64,000 nucleotides of DNA from Branchiostoma floridae (Eukaryota; Chordata; Leptocardii; Amphioxiformes; Branchiostomatidae), in NCBI RefSeq assembly GCF_000003815.2, contig NC_049985.1, positions 864,117 to 928,116 of the forward strand, read 5' to 3'. The notes below the pieces were generated by a model that saw only the letters and a program-made list of their open reading frames with translations, did no database searches and had not been told where the DNA came from. Shown here piece after piece: positions 12,777 to 25,300 of the stretch. Each line of letters opens with the position of its first letter. Within the stretch, counting starts at the first letter, position 1. The position numbers were made by a program, and so were the translations under genes.

Positions 12777-13221
12777 CTCCGAACCAATAGCAGAGAATGT
12801 CTTGCACATAGGTTGTAAGAAGAAGATTATGTTTATTCCCTTGTAACCTCCGAGCAATCTTATCTTGTTCATCTCCTTTATTCTGATTATCTTTAGTAAT
12901 CTTAGTGTTCCTGCAAATCAAATAATGGAAGTTTTCCGTCTAATGGCAGGTTTTAAATATGAGAGATTTTATCATGGGATTGTAGACGGTGCTTTTGGTG
13001 TGCCCTTTCTCCGTGTGTTCAGAGCGATCAATATCAATAATGGCGTTTGCGAGGTTCCGAACAGTCTGGGTATTGATCAGGATGTGTTGATGATCGGAGC
13101 CATCGTCGGGGGTGAATGCCCCGCCAGGGCACATCAGGTGCTGATGGTGGGTCAATGCAGTTAACCTGGGGGGTGCTAGGGGGCAGTTTGCCAAAACTTC
13201 CCCCATGGCTGCCACAAAGGT

Positions 13222-13740
13222 GGTGATTTAGGCCTAGAGGGTTTCAACAACCGATCCTAAATCAGATTTCAGGGGGAAACTGTAGGCTGTAAGAAATGTG
13301 ACTGCATACTACTTCTCATCTCTGAAGCTGTGCCAAGGCACAGAACCATGATCTTTACAGTTAAACCTATTCTAGTGCACACATACAGAGTCACTCCCCG
13401 ACCACCAGTGATTTAGTTCTAGAGGTTTCACCAACCTATCCTAAATCAAATTTCTGGAGGGAAAACCGTAGGCTGTAAGAAATGTGACTGCACCTTAACT
13501 CATCTCTGAAGCTGTGTGTAACAAGGCACAGAAATAAGATCTGTACAGTCAAAGCTGGTCTAGTGCCCACATAAAAACTCCCCGACCATCGATGATTTAG
13601 GCCTAGAGGTTTCAACAACCGATCCTAAATCAGATTTCTGGGGGAGAACCGTAGGCAAAGGGGCATCTACTCATTCTGACACCGTGAAGGCACAGAACCA
13701 AGATCTGCACCTCATCAATTTACATTAAAACCCCCTGACC
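13222..13740. repeat. Tandem repeat, about 184 bp, three copies
   Basis: GATTTAGGCCTAGAGG or a close match starts units at 13225, 13410 and 13593. It is followed by TTTCAACAACCGATCCTAAA, then CATCTCTGAAGCTGTG and AAGGCACAGAA. The third copy decays after about 110 bp. Confidence 0.9.
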
Positions 13741-14019
13741 ACCTCTTGTCATTTAAAAAAGATTTTCCCATTGACACAAACATTAAGAATCAAGTCTGTA
13801 GTGACCAACTGTTAACATAGACCAGTTTCTTCCAGTCCACTGATTGGTCTTCTTGGGCAGATTTGACTGGACAGACTTTTTCTTTAGTCAGAGTCATGTT
13901 TTCATTTTAATCTTTGAGTTAGTATCATTAGTATTTCTATAGTCAGGGAACAAGGACATACAATTAGTGTGGCCTGCTGGCATTGCTGCAGAATACAGGT
14001 TCACCTATTTGTTGCTGGC

Positions 14020-14460
14020 TGCTGGCTAAATGTGCGATCTATCATCAGTTTCTCTGCCGTCAACGTTGTGACAAAACAGATGACAGTTAACACGGCTGTT
14101 GTTAGGGGCGACCGTCGCCGTGGTGACAGTGAGTGTCCCTGACAGCCAAGGCCCCCGGGGACCTGCCAGAATCTGCATGATGAACGACCCATTGTCTGCA
14201 GTTTTCCCGGGCATGACCCCCGAGCCCCGCGCCTGACGATCCCGCCATGAATGATGTATCAATGAGACGCGACTAATGGCGGCGGGATTGGGAGCCAGAT
14301 TGGTTCCGCGCGAACGGGCGCACCTTCCGTCCGCACGTCGGTTTGATGGATAGCGCTGCCTCGTTCGGAGTTAATTTCCTCTCGCCGTTGGCCGTCCCTC
14401 GCCGATCAGCGGCACCGGTTTACGATCCGGCATTGTCCCGAGATCAGGAGTGGGGTTAGT
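14020..14460. promoter_or_regulatory. CpG-rich block, candidate enhancer
   Basis: This is a non-repetitive, GC-rich stretch with many CpGs, including GACTAATGGCGGCGGG and GAGTTAATTTCC. Open frames on the minus strand follow from the low stop density of GC-rich DNA and have no recognisable protein. Confidence 0.3.
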
Positions 14461-15289
14461 AGGGATTCTATTTGCTGTCCTTCATCTGTTAGTGTCATGT
14501 CCATTTCTCCATTTTCTCAATTGTTTCAAGTCTATCAAGTGTTCTTAATAGATTGGTGATGCATTGCAGATACATGTACATGTGTATACTGAGGAGGGGG
14601 GTACTGAAATGACTAAAATTTCCATGGTAATCATTCAACATTGACCAATATTGTCATAATCAAAATAACTATTTTGCACTTCGAGTGTATTTCATCTGTT
14701 GTGAGCATTTTGCTGTCTAGGATTTTATTTTCGTTGTTATAATTTTTGTCATCATATTGAATATTGGATATAGAATATTCTGAGGCTGAATAAAGCATTG
14801 GTAATTGAGGCTAAATTGTTGTAATAAAGTTTCTATTGTAGTCATGGCATGGTGCCCAATGTTGCTTTAGATATAACATTTTTATATTTAGCTGTCTGTT
14901 AGTTATGCAATAACATTCAAAGGAGCTTGCAGTGAATAATGCCTTTTTTTAAAGACCAAGGCCAGCTTTAAAGCTTCTTAAAAGGTGTGAAACATTATGT
15001 AGATAATGACAACCTGTTAATGTTAAATGATTGGATTAAATCAGTGCAGCCAGCTTCCTTTACCCTAACGAGGATGATTATTAATATATATGATTAATTT
15101 TTATCTGTTAATTACCTGATACATGCAGCCTTGTGTCACAGAAACACTCAGTAAACATTCTCCATGCCTCAAATTTACTACCATCCAGAAAAGATTACAC
15201 TGCAGAACAAGTCATGGACATATAAAATATAGACTATAAACTCCAGTACCTAATCCCAGAGTGGTCCTCTCCTCTGTGTGATTCTGCAT

Positions 15290-15440
15290 GTAGATGAGAT
15301 TCGTGGGGCCGGCGTGGCACAGCGGCGCTTGTCCCACTTACCAACCTGCCATCACACGCTGGGGTAATTGGGTTATGTATCGCCCGTCACTGCGCCTAAT
15401 GCCGGCTAGATATTACAGGTTTGTTGCCTGTTTAGCCATG
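15290..15440. promoter_or_regulatory. Small GC-rich block, candidate regulatory
   Basis: About 150 bp of higher-GC, non-repetitive DNA includes GGGTAATTGGGTTATG and CTAATGCCGGCTAG. It was called on composition and site-like words only. Confidence 0.25.
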
Positions 15441-16031
15441 ATTGTGATTCATGCGTTTGGTTGACATTTCCCTGCTTTGGAATGGATGGACTGGATTTGT
15501 ACGGACTTGCATGTGTGCAGTGGGGACCTGACTGTTTAATCTAGCTTGGATGGTTACCATTGTTGATTTTCTTTCAGCAAACCTCATTTTCTAGCCAACT
15601 CTTATCCATGTTTGTACTGTCTTGAATAGATTTTGAACAATTCAGAGTGGATATACAGAGCGCATATATGCAGTGCACGTGGGGCCTGTAGTTTAATTTG
15701 GTTTGTAAAAACAGTTAGCAATGTTGAGATGGGATCAAAGTTGCTTTCTTTAGCAAAAACTATTTTCTCTATGTATTGGCTGCATTAAATTTTAACAATT
15801 TAGATTATGGACTGCTGAATTCACCAGTTTGAAAGTATGAACAGACTTATAAGTTATAGATTTAACAGTAAGTTAAAACGTCTGACTCAATGAACTGTAT
15901 CTACAATGTATTACATTGAAAGAAAAGTTCAAGCAGTTACCATCTCTATTGTACATTTAGTGTACCGGTAGCAAATCAGCTGTAAATGTCAGCAGAGTTC
16001 AGTGAACTGGTGAAAATGTGTGCCAGAGTTA

Positions 16032-16400
16032 GGCCCAATCTATACACAGTTTTTACCGATATCGGTGGATGTGTCGGGAGGGATCTGGAACGCTGGCCGC
16101 GGGACACCCGTGGCGCTTGCAGTCATAAACAGCTATATAGCCTAATGAGCCCGCGTTGTATGCTAATGAGCCTTCCCGAAGTCGGGACACATCTACACGC
16201 GCGCGGAAGCTGTCGGGGACCCCTGCTAAGCTATCGGGGACCCCTGCTAAGCTTTCGTACGAATGGTCCGGACCTTTCGGGAGAAATTTTCCCGATATCG
16301 TAATGGCGATATAGCAGTTCCATCTAGACGATGAAAAAAAGCTGTCGGCGAATGGTTGTAGGCTCGCCGATATCGGGAAAAACTGTGTGTAGATCGTGCC
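16032..16400. mobile_element. MITE with TTA duplication, GATATCGG inverted ends
   Basis: The left end is GGCCCAATCTATACACAG followed by TTTTTACCGATATCGG. The right end is its near reverse complement, ending GTGTGTAGATCGTGCC. TTA flanks both sides (16029-16031 and 16401-16403). A 3 bp TTA duplication fits PIF/Harbinger-type elements. The inside has a short direct repeat, GCTATCGGGGACCCCTGC. No transposase is present. Confidence 0.85.
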
Positions 16401-16789
16401 TTACAGAGGAGCGTTATCCCTAAACGCCCCTCACCACCTGGGTACATGTGGGGAATGGGAGAGCACTGGTAGGGATCAAAGCTTCTTAGCTTTGAAGGAA
16501 GGAACTTTGAAGTAGCTAGTTTATCATGTTACTCAGCACTGGGGCACTTGGGGTTTGTTACAGAAAAATTGACATTTAGTTCTTTGTGCAGTGAGATAAT
16601 TGCACAAAATAATGCAAAATTTTTTTTTTTAGAATGCAAAATCATTTTTCTTAACAGTTACTAAAAAAGATATAGTAAACGAAACTTAATCAATATGTAA
16701 TCAAACAGTATATTAAGTTTCAATTATTGAGGTAATGTGAATAAATGCTAGTCCAGAAAATATTCCAAAATGCAGAAAAGCCATACTAT

Positions 16790-17098
16790 TATGTTCATTC
16801 CAATTCATTAGCTATTATCAGTATTTTCTTAATGACCATATATCATTTATGAAAGATATAACCTTTTATGAATATTATGCATATTTTATGCATAGGGCTA
16901 CATTCATTGCAAATTCTAAGCTATTATCAGTATTTTCTGAATTACCATTTATCGTTTATGAAAAATATAACATTTCATTAATACTATCGATAAGCATTGT
17001 GTTACATTCATTGCAATTCATTAGCTATTATCAGTATTTTCTGAATTACTATTTATCGTTTAAGAAAAATATAACATTTTATGAATATTATACCAGGT
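16790..17098. repeat. AT-rich tandem repeat, about 105 bp, three copies
   Basis: TTAGCTATTATCAGTATTTT or a close match occurs at about 16808, 16917 and 17020. Each is followed by ATTTATC(G)TTTATGAAA and ATATAAC words. Confidence 0.9.
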
Positions 17099-17129
17099 CC
17101 TAGCATTGGGTATGATAAGTGCTGTTGGA

Positions 17130-17365
17130 GGAATTATTCCCATCCGCAGTAAAAGCTGCATCGTGACATTTACCAGGGAACAACATGACCCCGGCGCCTC
17201 CAGCGCGGTTTCCTCCTCCATGTATCATCTCGGGATAAACGTCTTCGTTTCCACGGCACCCCGATACGCAGGCGTCCGAGGGTTTGTCCGCCGCGGGAGA
17301 TTTATGGGGCGGAGAATGTTTCTGACTGGAGGCGAGATTCCTCCTCAGCTGCTGTTAGGGTAGCA
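17130..17365. promoter_or_regulatory. CpG-rich block, candidate enhancer
   Basis: A non-repetitive, CpG-rich block follows the AT-rich tandem. It shares GCAGGCGTC and GTCCGCCGCG words with the block at 2940-3350. It could be a conserved element or chance similarity in GC-rich DNA. Confidence 0.3.
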
Positions 17366-18700
17366 GTTAGGCCACACCTAGTCAATTTCCTGCTCCACGG
17401 GTTTAAAAAAAAATGAGTTCTTGGGAAGTCTGGACTTTTGTACATACCATTTAAGGAAGTGATGACCACACACACAGTTTAAGGAGGCAATTACAATAAG
17501 ATTTATGTTCGTCCTCCCCGCTCACAGTTTTCGTGTTGTTGTCTGGCAAAAAATTTTTTTTCGAATTTTCTAAGAGCCAAGGAAATTTTCCTGTAGAAAT
17601 GTGAACCTCTTGGGCTATATGCTATTTCAAACTGTCCGAAACCAAAGGAATACATTACTGTGGCCTTATATTCCTAGGTTTTCTTGTTCTTTAGATTACT
17701 AAATTCTATCATTTTGCTTCAAAAGGTCCGAGAACCAAAGAAATCATTAGTGTAGCCCAATATAATAGTATATTCCTGTATTTATATATATATTGCATGT
17801 GAATTATCTTGTAGCCATGACTGTGGCCTCCAGTAGGGAAGTATAACAGTAACACAGCTTCCCACTGGATGTGACCTCGGGCGTTCGCTTGTCTCATTGT
17901 TGTCAGCTTTTACTGTATATTGAATGTCTGTGAGGAAATGTCAGGAGTGAGCCGGTGGGGCCTTTAATGGTCACGGAATAGACCTACTCGACAGTAAAGT
18001 TTCAGCTATTCGTAATTGCTTTTTACCTCTGTCGGGTGTTTGGGATTTTACTGTTATGTTTTTTTTTGGTAGAAGAAGACAGTTCCCATGCGTGTTTCTG
18101 TCATTTTCTTTTACAATATGGTTTCTATGTAGAAGCGGGAAACTTGAAATCAGAAGTACATGTACATGATGGATTTCTTTTTCTCAATTTGTGGGTTTAC
18201 TTTACAAAAATGTATTATGGTCTGGAAGCATTTTGAGGATTTTTACAAGAAGTATTGTACGACACACGAGACTGTTGTCATCATCGGAAACGAAACAGCA
18301 TAGGCAATCATTGCAAGTATTGAAAGGCAGTTCAATCTCAAGATCTCTACAACTGATTTACTTCCTGATGTTTGAGTGACATCCATCACTCTCCTTTTAG
18401 CGTCAATAGAATGAAATGGCAGAACAATTCAATACATCTAACTGGAAAAAAAGTTGAACATGTCAAAGTCACAAACTTGTTTAAGGATTGTTAAGTGCAA
18501 GTAGCACTCATATGTAAATCATGTTTGGATAGTTCCAATGGTGATACCATAGGAACAGTCTGTTACAGTCCTTTGTGATGCAGAGCGGGGTCCCAAATTG
18601 GATTAGAGACTTTCTACACAAAATTATCCCTCACAGTGTCTTTACAAGTAGTACAAGTGTGGAGTTCTGCACAAAGTACTCCCTAATAGTATATATGATA

Positions 18701-18927
18701 CTGTAAATGCATTTAAGTTCGCGGGGATTTAATTTCGCGGTAGCGAGAAAATAGACTTTTCGCGGTGGTTTTAATTTCGCGGTAGCACCATGCACTGCAA
18801 TCTCTTACTGTTATGAAAAAATGTTCGCGGTGGATTTAAATTCGCGGTAAAGCGGCCGCCTCGAAAACCGCGAACATTAATCCACCGCGAACATTTCTGC
18901 ATTCACAGAACATTTCTGCATTCACAG
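18701..18927. mobile_element. Mariner-like MITE (TA duplication), copy 1
   Basis: The element runs from CTGTAAATGCATTTAAG to TTCTGCATTCACAG between TA dinucleotides. The inside is rich in TTCGCGG and CCGCGAA. Near the right end, AACATTTCTGCATTCACAG is repeated, so this copy carries a small terminal duplication. The sister copy is at 29883-30089. Confidence 0.85.
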
Positions 18928-19689
18928 TACACTTCCCTTACAAGTGTGCCTCCCTGTCAGGCCTGACTGCCACAGAAGCAGATGTTTCTCCTCCTGTATA
19001 GTTCCCTCTGCTGCTTCGCTTGTTCCACTTCCCAACCCTATTTCCTGCTCCGTCGCCTTTTACCAGCCTGTGGTGTGCCACAGCGCCCCCTGTGGAGTTC
19101 AGGTTCACCCTGGTACTGCAGCAGCTCGAGCAGTTAGGGAAAAACAATTACCAAACAAACGCTTAGTGTGCTTTATGCAATAGTCCAAATGTCATTGGGG
19201 AAACGGTGGTGTACGTGAATAACTGGGTGAAATATCGTTGTATGAAACTGTGAGCTGAAAAATGTATTGCAGCATGTCCATAGGTAGGTTTTTTTTGGAG
19301 GGGGGGCGTCTCAAACAAATCCCCACGTACACACACACACACACATACTCCGAGGTGCCTAAAAGAATGGTCAATGCGATGCAATTCATTTCTTGACAGT
19401 AGTGTTAGTCTCCGTTTTTTAACTCAAAAATCCTCTCAAAAATGCAGATTATACCATTTGAATTTTCATAATTTTCCAGTCTCCCTCATACTTGTGTCGA
19501 TCGTACTGCCCTTAAATGGTAAAAAAACAGCAGCTATGTTAAGGTTAGTTGCAGGTGCACGTTTAGCATCAATAATATCAATTGTTAAGAGAGTACGCAC
19601 AATATAAAAGCCTATACGTTAATGTCAAGGTTTGACATTTGGCTCATATTTATGCTGTAAAACATCCATGTAAAACGTGTGGATGATGA

Positions 19690-20060
19690 ATCATTGCTGC
19701 CAAACCTGATTTAGAGTTGGGGCTTTGCCACGATCCTTGCCAACAATAGCAGGAAGGATTTGGCTACGGCTCATTAGACAACAGTTTTGTTCGCATAACA
19801 CAACAGTTTTTATTTGCAAAACAGGTGTCAGTGTGGCTAACGCACGGCTGGGTCCCGATCGGTAATTACTGATTAGTGTGAATTATTTGTTTAATTGTGC
19901 AGCACGTTGTAATGAGGGGTATCAGGTTGCTTCATTGCTTTTTAATGAGATTAATCAAGACATGCTTCTGTGTAATTGTTGTTTGGTAATTAGAAAATAG
20001 CATAAAGTGTCATGATCAGGCGGCTCTCATTTGTAATGTATAATAAAAGTCAGGGTAATA
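19690..20060. promoter_or_regulatory. Homeodomain-site-rich block, candidate conserved non-coding element
   Basis: This non-repetitive block is dense in TAAT/ATTA cores: GGTAATTACTGATTAG, TGTTTAATTG, TTTTTAATGAGATTAATC and TTGGTAATTAG. It also has GTCCCGATCGG and CAGGCGGCTCTC. No open frame or splice pair was found. Its look is that of a developmental enhancer, but this is inference. Confidence 0.4.
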
Positions 20061-21849
20061 ATTATGAAATAGCATAACTAGTAGATTATGAATGACGAAA
20101 CACTTGTTTGGAGGTTATAATGACATTTGACTGCAATAAAATATGCTAGAGCCAAACTGGAGTGCATTTGGTTTTCAGATTTTTAAAGTATTTTCTATAT
20201 TTGAATTGTGCACTAAGTAGTATTATCATGAAGAGTTTGAATAGAAATCTTTCCCTTAATTCGTACACACAGTTTCAGTTACTGTATATAGTCAGATTCA
20301 AGTTATCCTTCTATCACTTTATTTTCATTTCAACTTCGTTGCAAATTTTTACTCAGAAATATCAGGGAAGCAAGGAAATATGTCGGTGTAGCAAAACATA
20401 TGTCCAGAGGTTTAAGTGTGGTCTTAAGAAACAGAAGTTTTTCTTCCCCTCACCTTTCTGGCACCTTAAGAAGGCTCTTCAGCTGGGTGTTTCTTTAACC
20501 AGAAGGTCTCGGTCCCCTCCTCCATCACAGCTGACAGCTGGTGATTACAGAGGCCCCCATCTCAGGGCTGGTCCACCTGCCAACTCGAGGGGTAATAACC
20601 GGGCACAACTGGTCTCTAAGGCCATTTGTTGTTTCTCAGATTTTTAAAAATGACTTTCAAAAAACCCTTAAGAACTGTATATTTTGCCTGAGGACCCCAG
20701 ACGGATGAACACAGAATTTCCTTGATAGTTTCCGCAGTATTGTACAAATCTCTGTAATAACTTAGGAGAGGGTATAACATATATTGAGTAACAAATACAC
20801 AGAAGGAATTCTTCTTCACACTAAAAATAAAAATCTGAGAACCAAGAAATTAAATTGGTTTGGCCTAAGTCAGACGAGGGCTGGAGGCAGGCCACTCCAA
20901 GTTACCACCTTGGTTCTTGGGTGATTTAATTAATGATAGTGATAATAACAGTAATGATAAGGATAATAATGGGTTATTCCATGCTTACAAATATTGTACA
21001 TATTAGAAGGGCCATTAGATTGGGCCTGAATAGTTCTGACAATCATATTACAGGTATATTACATTACTAGGGCATTCAACATCATTTGTCTTTGTCATAG
21101 CTGATTAGAATTATGTTAAAGGCCTTTGAAATATGTGTAAAATATGTATAAAGGGATTTCAAGGCAGTGTTTTATTTTGGAGAATGAAGTCAACACTGAC
21201 TGGACAATTTATGAGCTCAATAATTCAAAGTGAAAATTGAACAATTGGTCAAGATGTAAAAATTACAGTACCAGTAAATTAGAGAATTATTATTCCATTG
21301 GCTTTTGGGAAAATTTAGACTTAAAAAAATCTGGGAAATGTCTGAACTAGAGGATTAAGATGTTAACAGTCTGAGACTTCTGTTTTCATGCTGACGTCTT
21401 GCTAAATTTTCATGATAAAACGTATGAGAAACATGGAAAAATTTCAATTAACAAAAAAAAAAAATCTGGGAAAACTCAGAACTGGAAGATCAACATGTCA
21501 AGAGTCTGAGAGAAAAGGGAGACAGTACCTCGGTTCAAGTTTTCCTCTCAGAAAACTGTTTTGAGATGCTGACCCTCTTGCCAAATTTTTATGTTAGAAA
21601 GAGAACCAGTAACAATTGCATTGGAGTGGCCAGGAGGAGCATGTTAGTGTCCCAGTTCTGTAAGAGAGTCTCCTGCCCCTAACAACCACCACAGCTGGGC
21701 TGGTTCAGAGCCTCATCCCAGCACTGTGTGGTGATCGAACGCCTGATTGAGCACTCACAATGACCAGGAGTGCCCACTGCTGCCCTATTTATGTAGAGAG
21801 TGCAGCTTTTGACCACAGACAAGCTGCACCCCCCCCCCCCAACCTCCTT

Positions 21850-22240
21850 GCAAGGCCATTTCTCGCTTACACCGCGCGCTCGAGGAAGGGGATCCGCGAT
21901 CCTCCGCTGGTAATTTAATTTGTCCTTATCGTGGGTTTGCCGGATGGGATGCGTTCTCGCGGACTCCTTCCCTGCCGGATCGATAAGAGCTCGGGTCTTT
22001 TGTGCCAGTTGTCATGCGTGGACGCTCCCCGGCGAGGTGATTGATAACTCTCCGGGCTGCATAATATTGGGAGCTGGCACCGGCTTAATTGTGAGCCACA
22101 TGCAGGGCACTGATTTTCGCAGGGGCCAATTGCATCGGAGAGGGATGTTTGTTTAATTTGGCTAGAAACCCGCGAATTGCCCCTCGCGATCCGACAGCGC
22201 AGCCCGGGAATGTGTGCAGAAATGTGTGTGGATGTGGACC
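21850..22240. promoter_or_regulatory. CpG-rich block next to micro-exon
   Basis: A GC-rich block ends about 75 bp before the 22315 exon. It contains GGTAATTTAATTTG, CCGGCGAGGTGATTG and GGCTTAATTGTGAGCC. It could hold a regulatory element or an alternative promoter. No TATA box or start codon could be tied to it. Confidence 0.3.
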
Positions 22241-22314
22241 TTCTTGTTAACGTTGTTGTTGTGGTGGATTTTGTGGCGACGTCGTGACCAAACATGCTCT
22301 CCCTCTTCTTACAG

Positions 22315-22348
22315 GATGTTCCCAGCGCGCAGCTGAGTCGCACAAAGA
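22315..22348 (+). CDS. AFF: AFF family gene, 34 nt micro-exon
   Basis: The exon follows a pyrimidine-rich acceptor (CTTCTTACAG) and ends at AAGA|GTGAGT. It encodes DVPSAQLSRTK plus one base, so it leaves in phase 1. That base joins the first two bases of the 26018 exon to make AGA (Arg). The peptide has no conserved motif and corresponds to the variable linker after the ELL-contact motif. Support comes from good splice signals, a frame that continues the previous exon, and a frame that fits the next exon. It sits at the 3' edge of a GC-rich block (21850-22240). Confidence 0.7.
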
Positions 22349-25300
22349 GTGAGTACTTCCCTCTTTATTTACCTTCTGCACCTCTCCTTATTCCCAGCAC
22401 GGGCCCACGTCTGTGTGTGCACACCCGCCTGGCTTCCCTAACGCCTAACGTTATGATTAAGCATTATTATGTTTTGCAATCGGGGCTATTGCTTCGCGGG
22501 TATTTGTGGGGCATTTAGTGGTCCTTAATCGCCATCGATTAGCCACTGTGGTGAGTAATCGCGGTGATTTGATTGCGGCCGGGACGCGATGCAAAATTCA
22601 GCGCCCCCCCGTATCATCCCGTATTCTAGCCGTGTGCCCGTGTTGACACGGGGTGCCTCCGTAGCGCTCGCTCCGTTCCCTCAGCGGTCTTGTGCTTTTA
22701 ATCCGGCTGTCTGCATGCTCCCCCGCTGGAAAAACATAACAATAATTTTCTTTTCCTTAATGTTATTCCTGCAAGTTCCTGCCTATTCTTGGCTATTTGC
22801 AATATGTAACTACAGTATTTAGGAAAAGTATTCAGACGGCACAAGATAAAAATGGTGACATGTGGAACAAGAGATTATTCTAAGAAGAGCTGCTACAGAA
22901 TGCAATTTAAGCTTTTGATAGTAAAAATAATGGTTTATGGTTCAGTTGGACTCAAAGGTGTGCAAACATGTGGGGTTGCCAATATTAATTAAGCCCTGAA
23001 TTGCCCTTACATTTACAAATCTCATTAATGATTGAGAACTACTACAAAGAATAATGTTTTTAAAATCATCAATTTGTTGAAGAAATACGTTGATGGCTAT
23101 TTGAGTTTCAAGCCATATAAAAGACCCCCGGAAAGTAATACTTTAGAGTGGATACATCAAAGATAAGATGAAAACTACAGTCTAGAAAAATCACTTTGTT
23201 GTGTTTCAGTATATTATTGATTAAACAATCTGACAATGTTTGGTTATTTCTGAAATGTAAAACCAAAACACAGCAATGCTGGTAACAACATTAATTTATG
23301 CTTTATTCATACCTCATACCTTAATTGATGAAATGTTTATCGCTATTTCTGGAGTTTACCAAAATAAAATACTACAAACAAAGTGGCTAAAATATACAAC
23401 AAGATATACATTTTGGTTTAACAGAAAACTTAAAACATAATACAAATGGTACCAAAGATAGGTAAAGGTAATATTATAAGGTGAACTCAAAACTAGAGGC
23501 TGAGGGGTCAGAGGTCAAGGCAAAATATTACATAAATGGAAACATAATCTGCACTTAAGGTAATGAAACTTATATGTGATAGCTACTTGTAATTTTACTG
23601 ATTGCTTTGCCTACATTGCTTTGTGCAATCTTTGATATGCACAATCATTTTCATTTGTAAATAATGTCCATGGCAAGATGAAAGAAAAACATATTTAACA
23701 GAAATAACCGACTACCAAGGAATCATGATGATAATAAATGAGTGAAAAGCTTTATTGTATTAGTCAAAACAAAGATTAAACATACATGTACAAGTGTCAT
23801 GGATCTAGCTTAGCATGGAAATTTGAATTCTTCTTCCTGCTTGGTAATGGTGAAAATTTTCAGTCGGTTTATGAAAGCACGTGAGGAATATAAATTTTTC
23901 ATGTTGTTGCCATACACATGTACATTGTACCATGTGCGCTTGTCTTGCAATGAAGTTCTCCCTATGTCTAAAGTGACTCGGAATCTACTTTCTTTCTTTT
24001 TCTATTAGATGATAGAAGTAGGACATTTCTAATGTAAATATAGTACAATCTATGATGACTTTGACTTCATTTGGATCCACAATTAGCCTGACAATTCTGT
24101 AAGCCTCTCTTCCTGTATGTGGTCTTACACATGAAGCACATCAATACCACATGAAGTGCACCTCATCTTCTGCTGTGTTTGAGGTACAAAATAATGGAGC
24201 TGCCTTTATCTGATGTCTCCCTCCTCACACGTCGATCAGTGTTGACTGTGAGTGTTGGGGGACTCGATGCCGAGTTGTCAGACCCATCCAGGAATTGGAA
24301 ATAGGTTTAATACAAATGTAATATTATTTTTATGTAACAAAACAACTCAATAACAAATCATGGTGTGAGTTGTGAGTCGATGGACGACTCAAAATCATGC
24401 CAGACCGATCCGTCGGGCAAGAATTTGCGATAAATTTATTATCGTTGTATAACAAAACAGCCCAATAACAAATCATGTTAACAGTTAACATAACTGCCTT
24501 GTTGTGATTTATGCCTTCACGCTTGTCGATCAATAATGTGAGTGTTGGAGAACTCTATGCCAAGTTTTCATGCAAACCCATCCAAAATTTTGCAATAGAT
24601 TTATTATCATTATTATGTAACAAAGCAACTCAATAACAATCATGATAACATAATGTAACTGCCTTGATCATATTTTTCAATTCTCAATTCGATACCTTCA
24701 CGCTTGACGATCGATGTTGTGAGTGTTGGAGAACTCAATTCCAAATTGTCAGACCCATCCAAGAATTTCTAATAAATTATGTATCATTATTATATAAGAA
24801 AATGACTTGATAACAAGTCATGGTGACATAATGTAACTGCCTCGATCATATTTCTCAATTCTCACTTGTCAATGGAAGACAAGTGCTGGAGGACTGGATA
24901 TTATGTCAGTCCCGTCCTTCAGGCACGAATTTGCAATAAATTTCGTATCATTATTATACAGCAAAACAAATCAATAACAAATCATGGTGTGAGTGGTCAA
25001 GCGATGGTGTGAGTACTGGAGGACTCAATATCATGTCGTCAGGCAAGAATTTACAATTTTATAATCATTATTTTATTGTATAACAAAACAACCCAATAAC
25101 AAATCATGGTAATAGTAGTGTATAATGCCTTGGTTTGATTTATCCCTTTACGGTTGTCAATCGATGGTGTAAGTGTTGGTGAACTGAACAGACCGATCCG
25201 TCGGGCAAGAATTGGCAATACGTTTATCATCTTTATTATTATATAACAAAACAAGCCAATAACAAATCATGACAACAGTAACATAAATGATCTGATTTAG

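Larger units (their letters stand above)
7446..22314. other. AFF intron, 14.9 kb
   Basis: The intron runs from GTAGGA to TTACAG. It starts with a degenerate repeat of about 100 bp (7450-7750, around CTCCGTACTC). It then holds hAT-type MITEs (9477 and 12413), a 184 bp tandem repeat (13222), a TTA-flanked MITE (16032), a 105 bp AT-rich tandem (16790-17098) and a mariner-like MITE (18700). Several GC-rich or homeodomain-site-rich blocks are listed separately. Partial ends of the GGCC-type MITE family lie at 17715-17760 and 20822-20878. Homopolymer C runs lie at 10794-10809 and 21829-21840. The longer open frames here have no recognisable protein. Confidence 0.7.

Noticed and set aside
20162-20647. 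161-codon open frame, the longest in the window
   Set aside because: The predicted protein is low in structure, resembles no family and shows no codon bias; it sits in AT-rich intron DNA. Chance in 64 kb.
21915-22343. 142-codon open frame on the minus strand
   Set aside because: It reflects low stop density in a CpG-rich block and has no recognisable domain.
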